The notes under the pieces are model-generated. The model saw nothing but the letters and a program-made list of their open reading frames with translations, made no database searches and was not told where the DNA came from. A program made the position numbers and the translations under genes. This document shows, one piece after another, positions 31,972 through 43,820 of a stretch of 64,000 nt of DNA (positions are counted from its first letter, which is position 1; the number at the start of each line of letters is the position of its first letter). The stretch is from Tetracentron sinense (lineage: Eukaryota; Streptophyta; Magnoliopsida; Trochodendrales; Trochodendraceae), in contig CM026554.1 of NCBI GenBank assembly GCA_015143295.1, positions 26,195,215 through 26,259,214 on the forward strand, read 5' to 3'.

Positions 31972-31982
31972 AAGGGAGAGGA
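31972..31982 (+). promoter_or_regulatory. Polypurine tract of the older Del-like element
   Basis: AAGGGAGAGGA lies directly before the TG that opens the 3' LTR. This is the site expected for priming of plus-strand DNA, and it fixes the LTR start at 31983. Confidence 0.8.
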
Positions 31983-32192
31983 TGTAGAACCCCGAAACTT
32001 GTGTACGTGATTGGTGAATAGTGTTTTCTAGGCCAAAGGGCCTTCCATGTATTTGAACTTGTGATAGATGAGAAAATGGATAGTAGCAAACTATGTGTAG
32101 TATATAAAGGAGGTTAGTACCTTAAGGATGATGGAAACAAGGGTGAAAAACACTCAAAAGGGTCTAAAGGGATCAAAAGGGAGAAAATGGGG

Positions 32193-32412
32193 TTGCGATC
32201 GATCGCAAGTAAGGTGTGATCGATCGCAGTCAGAGGAAATTCTAGGAAAACTTTCGAATGAACTTGCGATCGATCGTAGGTGGTTTGCGATCGATTGCAT
32301 ACAATGGAAAATTGAACAGAAGCTCTTGGGTCCATGTGCAATAGATCACCTCCAGGTCGATCGATTGCACTGGGATCTGCGATCGATCGCAGTTGGTGTG
32401 CGATCAATCGCA
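32193..32412 (+). promoter_or_regulatory. Phased palindrome array in LTR copy E
   Basis: Sites related to TGCGATCGATCGCA start near 32194, 32215, 32265, 32286, 32337, 32356, 32378 and 32399. The first lies in a perfect 16-bp palindrome (32193-32208). Spacing is 20-22 bp with gaps of about 50. A TATA box follows 45 bp after the last site. Confidence 0.78.
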
Positions 32413-33289
32413 CATGGTTGCCGAATTTAAGAATTTAGAGTTTTAATCCATTTGCCTATAAAAAGGAGGCCATTTGGGGGGTTTTGGGTTAACCTAAAAC
32501 TAAAGGAGTTCTTAGAAGAGAAAGGAGAAGATTTGGAGATTTTCAAAATGGGGTTTTGGATTGAAGAAGAAGAGCTCAAATCAAGCTTGGATCATCCCCA
32601 TCAAGCAAGAATCATCCTCCTCAAGGTGGTGTCTTCTTCCTCAAGCTTGAGTTTCTTAATCAAGGGGTTTTCTTCAAGTTAAGAGTTGATCCTCAAAGGT
32701 TAGTACACCCTTCTAGTTGGATTAGTAATAACCTAGGTTTTTCTTTAAGAATGATTGTGAATTGAGCCTTCATGTTCCATTTTCTTGAGATCAACCATGT
32801 TCCCCTAAAATGTAAAGATTAAATTAAATGTTTATGGATGTGTGCAATGTATGCATAGTTGAGGCAAATTTGGATGTCATGAAGAAGGTGGATGATTATT
32901 GTATGATGGAAAAATGGGGAAGGGCATGTTCAAATAATGAATGCACTCAAGGTGTTGAAATGTTTGAGTATGAAAACATGAATAAAATGCCTATAAGAAT
33001 GTTGAATGCTATGTGCTTGATAAAATACATGTACAAGAATTAAACATAAGACTATGAAACATGATTTAGGGATTTTCTCCAATTCGGTAATTATGTTAAT
33101 ATGCTCTATATGTTTCCTTAAATTCTCACATGTCTATAGAAAGATTTGAAATACTAGATGATATTCTTTTAATTATTCATGTCACTATGATTGCCCACCA
33201 ATTAATAAGCACAAACACACACGCATGCATGAACCGAGTTTTTGAATAAGTATATGAAACACAACCAAGAACAAGACAAATGATTTACG

Positions 33290-33620
33290 ACACGAATGAT
33301 AAAGCCAAATTTTGGGTCGGTTGATGATAGGGCATATCCAAGGATATGTCATATCTGGATTCAAGAAAACAAGACAAGCAAGAATGATAAAGCCGAACTT
33401 TGGGTCGGTCAAGGATAGGGCATATCTAAGGATATGTCACATTTGGCTCACAAGAAAACAAGACAAGCATGATAATATCGGACATTGAGCCGGTTAAGGA
33501 TGTTGGTGTGCCTTTTCTATTTTTGCTAAAGGGTATCTACATACCCGGTTCACAAGTTGCTTTCAAGAATTCACTGAAGGGTATTTACATACCCGACTGA
33601 CAAGTCGTTACAAGGGCGCT
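33290..33620 (+). repeat. Short tandem repeats in LTR copy E
   Basis: Two long units of about 85 bp contain TGATAAAGCC, TTTGGGTCGG and GATAGGGCATAT (about 33297 and 33382). Two shorter units follow, with AAGGGTATCTACATACCCG (about 33527 and 33576). The short unit forms an inverted repeat, GGGTAT/ATACCC. They are the counterpart of the repeats of copy A. Confidence 0.75.
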
Positions 33621-33920
33621 AACATCTGGCTCACAAGATAAGCATGACAATGCAAGACAAGACAAGCATAACATGACAAGCAAGACAAGACACGCATGAT
33701 TCTCACGAGACAAGAACAAGACAAGAATGAGTTTTAAACACGACAAGCAAGTTTTGAAAACACGAAAGTATATTTTCAAGAATAAGTTATGAATTATGAG
33801 CATTGGTTTTATACAGAGTTTTCGCATTTAGTTCCCTGCATGTCATGATCATTATATTGTTTAATTTAATAATATGAATTGAATTTTGTTATTGCTATTG
33901 TGAGCTAGTAGCTTGTGCTC

Positions 33921-33941
33921 GCTGAGTATTCCATACTCAGC
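33921..33941 (+). other. Conserved hairpin upstream of the small ORF (copy E)
   Basis: GCTGAGTAT-TCC-ATACTCAGC has a perfect 9-bp stem and lies 10 bases before the ATG. It is intact although the ORF that follows is broken. Confidence 0.6.
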
Positions 33942-33951
33942 TGTACATTTT

Positions 33952-34089
33952 ATGTCAATGGGTCCGGAGGATATTTTCAACCCTAAGCCATGAGTTGAGG
34001 AAGATTATATTGAAGAAGAGGTGCCTATTCCATTGCAGTCTTAAGAGGACAGTGATCTAGATAAGTGGCCCTATCTAGACTATTGTTGA
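33952..34089 (+). pseudogene. LTR-encoded small ORF, copy E, two internal stops
   Basis: The frame is still aligned to the other copies (46 codons including the stop), but the TGG of WVEEEY is now TGA and one CAA has become TAA. The last block reads DLDKWPYLDYC, with one replacement (V to K) and six silent changes relative to copy D. The start context also differs (ATGTCAATG). Confidence 0.6.
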
Positions 34090-34130
34090 GAGGAGAGTCA
34101 ATGAGGTTTCCTTATTTTATATTGTGATGG

Positions 34131-34144
34131 GTGGGCATGTCCAC
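34131..34144 (+). other. Conserved LTR hairpin (copy E)
   Basis: GTGG-GCATGT-CCAC, intact in the oldest copy. Confidence 0.55.
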
Positions 34145-34359
34145 TCTTATAGTTAGTCATGTTTATTTATAAAACTTTGGAATATTGATCATGTATAGGA
34201 AAGAAAAATTGATTTCACGCTTCCGCATTTGTCTCGCTTCCGCTTTTATTTTTTATCCACTATAGTATGCTATGTATATTTTGCAGGGTGGTTTGCTAGG
34301 TTATGACAGTAATGTCTAAAGTCTCACCTAACTCCTAGGGGAGATTTTGGGGCGTTAAA

Positions 34360-34762
34360 TTTTCACTTCCAGCTTCTACACTCGTGAGGGTATATGTTTT
34401 CTTTGAAGGTATATCAACACTACTTGTCATGTTAGCTTGAGTAGCAGTTACTTTCCTCCGTGAATGAAACATGAAAGCCTTTGACAGGGTACACCTAATT
34501 CCACCACATTTATATTAAACTTGTTTGACTGAAGAACAATTATTATGTGTACTTTGCAATAAATTCTAGTAGGATCACGTGGGCATATCACGGTACATCG
34601 TCCATCTTTCTTGATGCATTCTCTTGAACAACAAAGTTTTAGTCGCCTTAAAACACCTGTACTAATTTCATTTTTTCAATCCTTTTCAAATGTCAAACCC
34701 AACATTTCTTGCAAATTAATTGTAGAAATTTTATGCATTTTTCTCCAATTCAAACTTCATAT
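34360..34762. other. Low-copy-looking AT-rich sequence
   Basis: I see no gene, repeat or regulatory signal that I can support. Confidence 0.5.
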
Positions 34763-35033
34763 CAATGTTTTGAAAATCCGACTAAATCGACCAGTTGAAC
34801 CGATTAAACTGGGAACCAACTAGTCAACTAGTTCCCAAAACCACCCAAACCAGATTTTAAAAATCGGTCTTAAAACTGGGAACCAAAATAATCGGCCAGT
34901 TCAACCGGAAAACCAGTGATAAAAGTGGGAAGAATCAACCAAAAAAATAACTTTTTTAATAATAAAAGGGCACGATCGAACTTGGAACCTACCACCGAGC
35001 AGTTCAACGGCGGGTCCGGTTATGAAAACATTG
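34763..35033. mobile_element. MITE-like element with CAATGTTTT terminal inverted repeats
   Basis: The ends CAATGTTTTGAAAATCCG (left) and, on the opposite strand, CAATGTTTTCATAACCG (right) are inverted repeats. The inside is rich in GAACCGG/CCGGTT text typical of short non-autonomous plant elements. No clear target duplication was found. Confidence 0.55.
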
Positions 35034-35245
35034 CTCCATAGCAAATCTGGAATTGGTGTACTAATAATATTTCTCGATTCTTCATTGTACCCAAATCCAC
35101 TGGAAATATAATGCTCATACTCTTCCATTTCATGTGGTGCAGGGTTATTCTTGTTGTCTTCTTCATCAAACAATAACCTTTGTGATACTTGTAGTCCATA
35201 GTTATCTTCTTCAGACATGCTACAAATTATATCATGCTCCATCAC
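35034..35245 (-). CDS. Possible exon of an unknown acidic protein
   Basis: On the minus strand an ORF opens MMEHDIICSMSEEDNYGLQ and continues for about 71 residues rich in D, E and N. It includes LLFDEEDNKNNPAPHEMEEY and GFGYNEESRN before it runs into the MITE-like element at 35033. Beyond that the translation is repeat sequence and should be ignored. It does not belong to any transposon domain I know, and its composition is more protein-like than the neighbouring ORFs. It could be a first exon or chance. I see no convincing splice donor before the MITE. Confidence 0.25.
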
Positions 35246-35599
35246 AAAGACTGCATCACAAGGTTAAGACCTTGCTAAAGTTGTTGAGAAGAACAATTCA
35301 GCCTTCAAGAGAGGCATAACGAGTTTTACAAATAAAACAAAAGAACACAATCTCAAATTATATATAGGTATAAGTAGAAACACGTATAAAACTCCAAACA
35401 TTTTTGAAAGACAACTTGCAATCAGTGTGTAATCTACTAAAATAGAAGAACATATAACAACTTGTCATTCACATCTAATACTTGCACAATGTATGTAAAT
35501 TGGATTGGCAAAAGAGATGTTAAGAAAATCCCCTAACTGAGTTTGACAATGTATTCTACATATGGAATGAGTAAAATAAGTAAAGTTATAACTAATGTA
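35246..35599. other. AT-rich spacer left of the long solo LTR
   Basis: It holds diverged copies of short text such as GGCAAAAGAGATRTTAA and CAATGTATTCTACATAT that also occur right of the solo LTR (40838-40900). The target site was therefore itself slightly repetitive. No gene is seen. Confidence 0.45.
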
Positions 35600-38500
35600 T
35601 GAAGGGACTCCAGATAAAAATTATGTGGAAAACTGGATCCCGAAGATCTTTACACCAAAGAAGGTATTTAAAATTATCTACATTAAAGAAGAAGAATACC
35701 TCGGTGAATGATGTTCACCGGTGTCATAAAAAACGATAGAACTTCAAAACTTTTTATAGAGATTTCTCGAAGAAATAATCTTAGCTCGATCCTCGCTCTT
35801 CGCTATCTCCGTGAAGCTTTCGAATCTTTTCTTAACTTTATGAAAATAAAATTATCCTTGGATCAATTCTTAGAAGAAGATCCTAAGATAAAAAGGAGAT
35901 GATGGAGTTCTAACTATTTAGAACCCCACAAGTAGTTCACGAAAATCCCTTGGGATGTTCTCCCTAGCTCACGAAAATCCTTGGGGATTTCTCTTGCTTA
36001 CGAAAATCCTTTGGTATCCACACTTTGGGCTCACGAAAATCCCTTGGGGTATATATAGAATCAATCCATTATCTTTTCGAGTTTCTAATAATGATAACAT
36101 TTATCATTATTAGACTCCTAGTTAATCCACAAGAAGTTTGTTATCACAAAACTTCTATATCAAGTTTTCTTTTTTTTAAAAGATTCCTTAATTAAAAGGA
36201 TATAGTCAACTCCCTAAAATTTAGGGAGTCAAGAAACCTAGACAATCTAGATTCTCCACTAAGGGGGGGGGGGGGGGGGGCGTGAGCTTTATGGATAAAG
36301 GATTAGTGATCTATCCTTATCTCTCTTTTTTCTTTTAAAACCAAGTAATTATCTAGTCTTATTAGTTAAGAGATTATTAATTAATAATTATCTACTAACC
36401 AAAATCCTTAAAATATAGGGAAGATAAAGTAGGCGCCACTTTGAGGGTGTTAATCCCTAGGCCGTTCCCTTATATTAGGTTGGTTAAATAATTATTATTT
36501 TATCTCTTGAAATTAGATTAACATTTAATCTAAAACATAGATTAATATTTAATCTATTAATATAGATTAACATTTAATATATTATTATAGATTAGCATTT
36601 AATCTATTTGTACGAGCTTGTATTTCTTTTATGAGCACCTCCACAGATTGCTCTGAGACATTCTAACCCTGGCTTACCCGGTGTTATCCCATTGACCCTT
36701 TAATAGGAAGGACACCGGAATTACAAGTAACGTGAGATATCCATATTGCAATTGAATCCCAGTGAAAGAACATAAACCAAAAGGATCCCGTCACATGAAC
36801 TAAGCATTCAAATAATCCTTCAATTAACATTATCCCTAATAGGCTTTCGAGATTATAATACTATCTAACCCATAGCCTATGTACATCATCCGGGGTTCCA
36901 AGACATTTGATTAAGCCATGAGAAACTATTTCTCATGTTAAAACATTTTGAAAAAATCTTTTATTAAATATAATATATTTTATTAAAAAATATATTTTTT
37001 AAATATATTTGATTTCAAAATCACCTGCGCAGGTTTTTAGCATAATGGACCGTCTTACCCCGAAACTCGGATAATCTCTCAATTTAATGAGCATGGATTT
37101 CTTATTTGATATTCATCATGACTCTAACAACATTCTGATTATCCAACTATCACATTTTCGTAGTCCTTTAAGTAGAAAGTACTCAGGTGCAATCAAAACA
37201 ACCAGATCACTACTCAGTTATAAATGAACTCATCAGATCTAAGGATCATTAAATCTGTTCAATGTGAATGAGAGACCATCTATCTGATAGTATGTTTATG
37301 CAAGAGGTCTCTCATTGAATGCAATCAGTCAATGTACATTTAAGCACCCATATGCCGATGTGTAGTCTTCACTACAATAGTTTGAGATAAAACTATTGTA
37401 AGCACCCAATTTTTACACTCTGTCTTAACCATGGATAACATCATTAACCATGGTCATCCTCAGCTGAGCCCCCAGTCAAAACCTTGGACCATACCCTAGG
37501 TAAACCCTACACTATAGATCAAACCCTAGCTAAACCCTAGGTAAATCCTAGACCCAACCCAGGCCTAACCCTAGTCCAAACCCTAGTCTAACCCTAAGTT
37601 AAAGCTCCACAGGCTCAAGGTCCATTAACAAGTCCAATCCCTAAAACCTAGGCCTACTGTGGGCCCATGACCATTTAGGGACCTTTAGGGTGAGACCCAC
37701 CTCAAAATTTGAATTTTTTTAGGGCACCCAAACCCTCAAATTGTAAAACCCTTTTTGCTTTTGCCCACACATATGAGGGTTGGGCCCAAAGCAGAAAACA
37801 AAAAAACAAAAACCAAATATACTGTTCATCATCTTCTTCAAGAAGACGCGTACAGCAGGCAACCCTTGCTCCTCTCCAGGTCACCCTCCTGCTGCTCCAG
37901 GCCTCTTCCCAAGTGTCCCTCACGCTTCCATTAATTCCGAAAATGCCCCTGGCACTTTCCTTCCATCCTATAAAGCCACCACCACCCTCAACGGTTTGAC
38001 AGATTGTTTTCCATATCCGAGCTCTGTGAGCATTTGGCAAGCCCACCCCAGCCCTCAAAGTCCATTCTCTCAACCTTAGATTCATCCCAGGTCACCCTAA
38101 AAGCTTCTCCAGACCACCTTCAAGTCCCCCCCAGCCGCGCACCATCCTGCACCACCCATTCACCGCCACTGCAGCAGCATCACACTAGGGTAGGGCCACC
38201 CCTCACCCCCTGTATTTTCTATTCTTAAGCACTGTAAGGACCCCTAGTCCTCATCCAGGGGTCCCTTTTTTCTGTTATAGCATACCCAAACCAAGGATAG
38301 GGGCTCCTCTTTTGCCTTAATCGTAGGCATAGGGGTATACCCTTGAGGTCTCCATTTTGGGTATAATACCCTACATCACCAATGCTCACTCTAAGGTTCT
38401 TGGCGTCCCTCAGGCCATGAGGGAACCCCTAGTAACCTTTGGTGTAGCCTCCAGCAAAAGAAATTTTTCCAAATTTTTTTTTAAAAAAAAGATTGCCATT

Positions 38501-40837
38501 TTTGGCCTCTATTGTAGTTGCCTTTTAACCATGGTTAGCTCAGGCCCTGGTCAAGTCCAGAGCCATGGTTAGGATCCTCTGACTCTTGGCTAACTCTCAT
38601 AGCCTTCCCATACCTTAACTCTCCCTTAACTGTGGTTAATTTTGGCCCCAAAAGATGAAACTCACCATTTTGAACAACCAAGCAGGGTGTCTTTAGCCCT
38701 CTATGGGACCCACGTGTGGCATCCCCCTGGGCCCACCAAAGGCCCAAGGTCTTCCCTGTAGTCTAGGCCACACACCCATGGTTCAGATCCCCTGGGTTCA
38801 GACCCTAACCCGAGTTAACACCCTGTAAACCTTGGTTAAAAAAATTGATTATTGAAACTCTCCATTTCAAACTTCCAACCATGGTACCTTTGGCCCACTG
38901 TGGGGCCCACACCTGACGTCCTCCCGGGCCCATACCAAGCTCAGGGTCTTCCCTGAAGTTCAAACTTTACCCCTGTAGGTTCAAAACCCCGTGGGGTTAA
39001 CCCTAATCAGGGTTAAAACCCCGCAAACCAGGATAAGTTAGAAACTCGTTATTTCATGTTTACCAACTAGGGTATCTTTGGCCCACTATGGTGCCCACAC
39101 CTGACCTCCCCCTAGGCCCACCAAAGGCCGAGAGTCTTCCCTGTACTTCAAGTTACACATCCATGGTCTCAGTTTCTCTTAGTTTAGTCCCTAATCACAG
39201 TTAAACTCATGCAAACCATGGTTAAAAATGTGATTAAAATTTTAGTTTTTTTAACTTCTGGCCTTTGTACAGGACCCAGGCCAGGTAAGAGGCCAGTCTA
39301 GGCCCTGCTATGCTTCTTAGGCTCAATTTGGACCTGACCAGACCCTTAACCATGGTTAAATTCACATTTGGTTAATATTTAACCATGGTTAAGCACCCTT
39401 AACCCACAAAATTCTGAAAATTTGATCAAAAATTTAGAAATATTCCCAAGATTCCAGAATGATCCTCTGTGATCATTTTCACCCTAGTTAGGACCCTTAA
39501 CCATGGTCAAACCTCACTTGATTTTTTTTAAACCATGGTTAAGCAACCCTTAACCAACAAAAATCTGGAAAAATACTCAGGAAATCACAAAAAATTTGAG
39601 ATATCCAAAAATGGTCTATTTTATCCATTTAACCACAGTTAACAGTCCTAACCATAGTCACCTCCCCCCTTAACCATGGTTAAACAATCTTTAACCATTG
39701 AAAAAAATCTCAAAAAAATCCAAAAAATATAAAAAGACCGAAAATAAGCTTCAAGGGCATTTTTACCATGATTAGCAGTCTTAACAATGGTTAACTCTCA
39801 TTTAACTCCAGTTAACAACCCTAACCTCGGTTAAATCTGGATTTAGCCTACCGGGCCTCATCCCTTAGCCTTTTGGGCTCACCCTTGACCTACTGGGCCA
39901 AACCTCAGCCTACTGGGCTTTACCTTACCATATCAACTGTGGTTAGCAAGCCTAACCATGGTAAGTTTGATCTAACCCCGGTTAGCAACCCTAACCTTGG
40001 TCAAGCTCCTCTCTTGGCCTATCGGGCCCAAAACTTAGTCTACCAGACCATTCCTTGGCTGACCAACCTCAGTCAAACAAAACCTTAATCTACCGAATTA
40101 TGCACATTAGCCACCATTGGTGCACACACACACACCCCCTAGCCTTGATGCGGGCTCATGTGCTAGAATTACGTTCGGTTTGATCTCACCTTAATGTGAG
40201 TACGTAGGCAACCCAACCCGGGTTCGACCCTAATTAGCTTTTCTTTCTTACGGTTAGCATTATTTTAAACACTTTGGTATTTAATTAAAATTGAACTTAA
40301 TTTGGCTTAACCCTAGCAAGTAGGGAACCATTGAAAAGTGGAAGTGTCGGGGTACTTAATCCCTTCCCCAGACTTAATCAAACTTCTTACCCTAATCTCT
40401 AATCGGAGACCAAAGACTTTATCGAAATCCCGGAGACTTATCCCTTCTGAATGAATAAGTGACGACTCTCTAAACCCAATGAGATTTAATTAGGGTTTCC
40501 CAAAATCTGCGCTTACAACTATATCTCAACCATTGAGAACATCTAAGCATTGTGGTAACCATATAAGTGAAGTGCCCAGCTTCACCCATTGCTGTGACTC
40601 TATAAGGTATAAGGAACTGGAAAGCTATATCTACCTGTGTCAATCCATAACCAATCACATAGCTTTCCTACAATATATCCTAGGGACCTTGTTCGATATC
40701 TCATATCATATAGATCATTTCATGATCTTGGTCAATTACCCATAATGAATTCATAATAGATAAAGAAAATGTCTTTATTAATCTAATCAATAAAAATCTT
40801 ACAATCTAAATGACTTTTCAGGGCATAATGTCCAACA
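35600..40837 (-). mobile_element. Long solo LTR of an unidentified retrotransposon, with a nested Tat solo LTR
   Basis: It begins TGAAGGGACTCC and ends GGGCATAATGTCCAACA, so in its own sense it starts TGTTGGACATTATGCCC. The target duplication is ATGTA (35595-35599 and 40838-40842), perfect. Without the nested Tat LTR it is about 2.1 kb, AT-rich, with an 18-G run at 36263-36280 and no coding. It shares end motifs with the LTR at 24426-26618 and is probably the same broad family. Confidence 0.8.
37397..40517 (+). mobile_element. Solo LTR of a Tat-like element
   Basis: It runs from TGTAAGCACCCAATTTTTAC to AAAATCTGCGCTTACA, with a perfect target duplication ACTAT (37392-37396 and 40518-40522). 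At 3121 bp it is longer than the net LTR of the Tat element at 21175-30576 (about 2.48 kb). A TATA box is at about 37970. At least six exact AACCATGGTT palindromes are present (38527, 39214, 39348, 39381, 39531, 39672) along with many variants. No protein is encoded; the ORFs seen here have no domain. Confidence 0.93.
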
Positions 40838-40842
40838 ATGTA

Positions 40843-41440
40843 TTCTACATATAGCATGGCAAAAGAGATATTAATAACTAATGTATTCTACATATTTGGA
40901 CTAAGGCCTAGTAGATTCGAAACAAGCTTCCCAACCTAGAATAACAACAACAAAGGAAAACCAAACGAGAAGTTCAATCAAAACCTTTCTCAAAGGAAAA
41001 CCAAACATGAAGTTCAATCAAAACCCTTCAAAAATGGGATGAATCAATTGACGCATTTGTATAATTACCTGATACCCAGTTGAAGATAATTAAGCATAAA
41101 ATCATGGTTTCTTCACCTTACCTTTGAAACAACATAGATTTCTCCTTTGCCTCACCTAGATCCATCCAAATCCAAATTGGGTATGTCTCGATAAAACATG
41201 GATGCCTCTACATTATCGATAATATCACGAGTAATATCCCCAACTTCACCATCTTATTTACCTATACAAATCCTTGCGAAATTCCTCCCCACCAACAGTT
41301 AAAAGGGAGGGAGGGAGAGAGAGAGAGAGGAGCGAAATTCCCAAATACAGATTATCTCGATTTGATCTCGTCCAGAGTGGAGGAAAGGGTCTAGGGGCCA
41401 AGGTATGGACTCTAATTGACGTTTTCTTTCGCGAACCTTT

Positions 41441-41476
<36 letters not shown>

Positions 41477-41832
41477 GAATAAAATGAGTGAAGTTATAAC
41501 ATGAATAAAATAATAATATTTTAAATATAACGGAGCTTTCACCATCGAAAGACCACCCACTATACTTTTCAGTTCCTGCCCTCTTGCTAGACACTTGTCT
41601 CATGTACAAGATAGGTAAGACAGTTTTGATCTGGCAAGGGCCAGACCAAACCCAATCCCTTGTGATCGTGTCATTGATAGAGTTCAGTGACCCATCTCTT
41701 TTAGATTTCTTGATTTTTTTCTCCAACTGAAACATTTGTGATTTAGACACGGTATTATATGTGATATGGCATTTGTTTCCAAGGGTATTTGCTTGATGGT
41801 CTAGTAGGAAAGGAATGGAGAGTGTTCTATAC
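40843..41832. other. Intergenic sequence with GA microsatellites
   Basis: No gene is recognised. A (GA)n run occurs at about 41437-41473 and a shorter one at 41301-41330. Short ORFs across these are simple-sequence artefacts. Confidence 0.55.
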
Positions 41833-42215
41833 TAGGGGTGTATTTGAGCCAAGCTGAGGCAAGCTCGACTTGAAATGGATTTACTCTAGGCTCGAGCTCG
41901 GCTCGCCTTGGCTTGAAATGGTGCTTGAAAAATTGGCTCGAAGCTCGACTCGAGTTCAAATAGTTTGGCTCAGGTTCGACTTGATTTTTTTAAATAAAAA
42001 TAGTAATATTTTTATATATCTATATATAATAATGATATATGTAAATAATATATTTTTATATTTTTTATATAATATTCAAGCCAAGCCAAGCCAAGTCGAG
42101 CTCATCGAGCGGAATCAAGCCTTAATCGAGCCGAGCTTTGAGTCGAGCCGAATCAAACAGGCCTTGGTGAACACGTTTCAAGCTTGAAAACTCAGATCAG
42201 CTGGTGTGCACCCTA
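41833..42215. mobile_element. MITE-like element rich in GAGCTCG text
   Basis: It begins TAGGGGTGTATTTGAGCC and ends GTGTGCACCCTA, which are imperfect inverted repeats. Inside are many AAGCTCGAC/GAGCTCGGCTCG repeats. This matches a common kind of short non-autonomous element in plants. No clear target duplication was found. Confidence 0.5.
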
Positions 42216-42569
42216 ATCAATACCTTTTCCCTTCACCTGTATTTGCTTGGTTATTCTGTCTTGGTGTGAAGTCATGCCTAGGCGCCGAAGTTTGCTTGGT
42301 TATTTATCACTTATTCTTTCTTGGTGTGAAGTCATACCTTGACACAAGAGTTTACCAAATTATTTATCATCAAGCTTATTCTTTATTGGTGCGAAGTTAA
42401 GTCTAGACCAATATGTATATGTGTGTATTTTTGTTGCATCCACTTAGGGGGTTGGGGGTTTTGTGACTGATATTTTTTTCCCTGCTTCATGTGTCATGGC
42501 GAAGCATTGACACATGATTGGTTAATCTTTTGTACATTTCCACTTTCTTTCTGCTCACTTGCTTTTGAA

Positions 42570-42604
<35 letters not shown>

Positions 42605-43510
42605 TTTATGGATAATAATAATAATAATAATGCCTATGACTAAATTAAAAAATAAAACCACCATTTCCTAGTCTCCATTTTATTTTCAGTTGATTTCAAA
42701 TAGTTCTTGGATTAATAGGGTTTTTTCACACACTACCTTTTCTTATTCATCTTCTTCTCCATAACTATGATATGAAGAACTTCTAATTCAAAGAGCATGC
42801 AACTTTCAAACAAGTCAAGATTATCAATTGAATTATTATTACAAAATGAGCTGTATAATGCTTTGTAGTTTTGGAGGGGGACTCCTTTTGAACACGGCTA
42901 TGCCATTTTTATGGACTTTGCAAGCCTTTTCTCAAACCCGAGTTGGATTAGCATTTAACATAAAAGTTAGAAATTAATCCAATCAACATAATCATAATAT
43001 TCTATTCATAGTAAATTGAATAAATTAAATGACAAAACGGACTCCTTGCTTTGATGTTTCAAAAGACTCCAATCCTATTTTTTTTTTCCTGAAGATGTTT
43101 TTGAATAATTAACTCCATTGATTACATCTCTTCCTCCATAGATTCTTTCGAAGTCGGAAGAAATATGGAATCGGTCGCTTTCTTGGATGACATAATATGA
43201 TATGGATTTTTTTAGATGAGTTATTAAAGCTAACCAACTAGGATTAAATGGGACAAATGCCATAAAAGCGATCAAATTGAAGGATCTTTATCCGGGTTGA
43301 TCTCGGGGAAATCCCTAACTTTATTTTTGAGACTCATCAAATGGTAAGGTTCAAGTCATTTTTCTATTCGCCATGCCAATGCAGTTTGATAGAAAAATTG
43401 GAGTTTACCAAACTGCATTGATGTTCCAAAACATCAATGCATTTTTCTATTCGCCATGTCAGGGGACACTCTACCACTGGGATATCCCTTGTTCCATAAA
43501 ACTAGCCATC
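42216..43510. other. Intergenic AT-rich sequence with simple repeats
   Basis: It has an (AT)n run at about 42576-42602 and (ATA)n at about 42610-42632. At about 43360-43460 a short inverted repeat is built from ATTTTTCTATTCGCCATG and AATGCAGTTTGATAGAAAAAT. No gene is recognised. Confidence 0.5.
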
Positions 43511-43820
43511 CCTCTATTCTTTTGGTGGAACTTTTAAAAGTCTAGAACGTTAATGTTTTGGAACAAGAGGCAGAAGTATGAAAATAGAGGGGAGAGGGAT
43601 TTTAACCCTTTTACTCAATGGTATCTCAGATTTATCAAGTTCAATTTAATTAGAAGTTCTATATCCATGGAACTTAAAAAATTTAAAATTTTTTGTTGAA
43701 CTTGAAAGTTCCATATTTGTAGAATTTTTGCACTCTATAGAAGAATATAGTTTTACCCATTAAGTAAAATTAGACATGAAACAAAAAATTGACTTTAAAA
43801 GTTCCACCAAAAGAAAAGAA
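43511..43820. mobile_element. MITE-like element with long terminal inverted repeats
   Basis: The left end CTTTTGGTGGAACTTTTAAA (about 43519) matches the right end GACTTTAAAAGTTCCACCAA (43793-43812) in inverted orientation over more than 20 bases. The whole is about 300 bp with no coding. It lies a few hundred bases upstream of the host gene's 5' UTR. Confidence 0.65.

Larger units (their letters stand above)
31983..34359 (+). repeat. 3' LTR of the older Del-like element (LTR copy E)
   Basis: It starts TGTAGAACCCC after the polypurine tract and ends GGGGCGTTAAA near 34359, a decayed form of the GGCGTGACA end. It holds the palindrome array (32193-32412), TATAAAAA (32457-32464), tandem repeats (33290-33620), a perfect 9-bp hairpin (33921-33941), the small ORF with two stops (33952-34089) and the second hairpin (34131-34144). 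It is the most decayed copy, consistent with the nesting order that makes it the oldest. Confidence 0.88.

Noticed and set aside
34611-34823. 70-residue plus-strand ORF
   Set aside because: Its C-terminal part enters the MITE-like element and the rest has no recognisable feature.
37702-38228. Overlapping ORFs of about 100-127 residues on both strands
   Set aside because: They lie in the Tat solo LTR around its TATA box, have no recognisable domain, and have no counterpart in the sister LTR.
41258-41750. Minus-strand ORFs with long SLSLSLSL runs
   Set aside because: They are translations of GA microsatellites.
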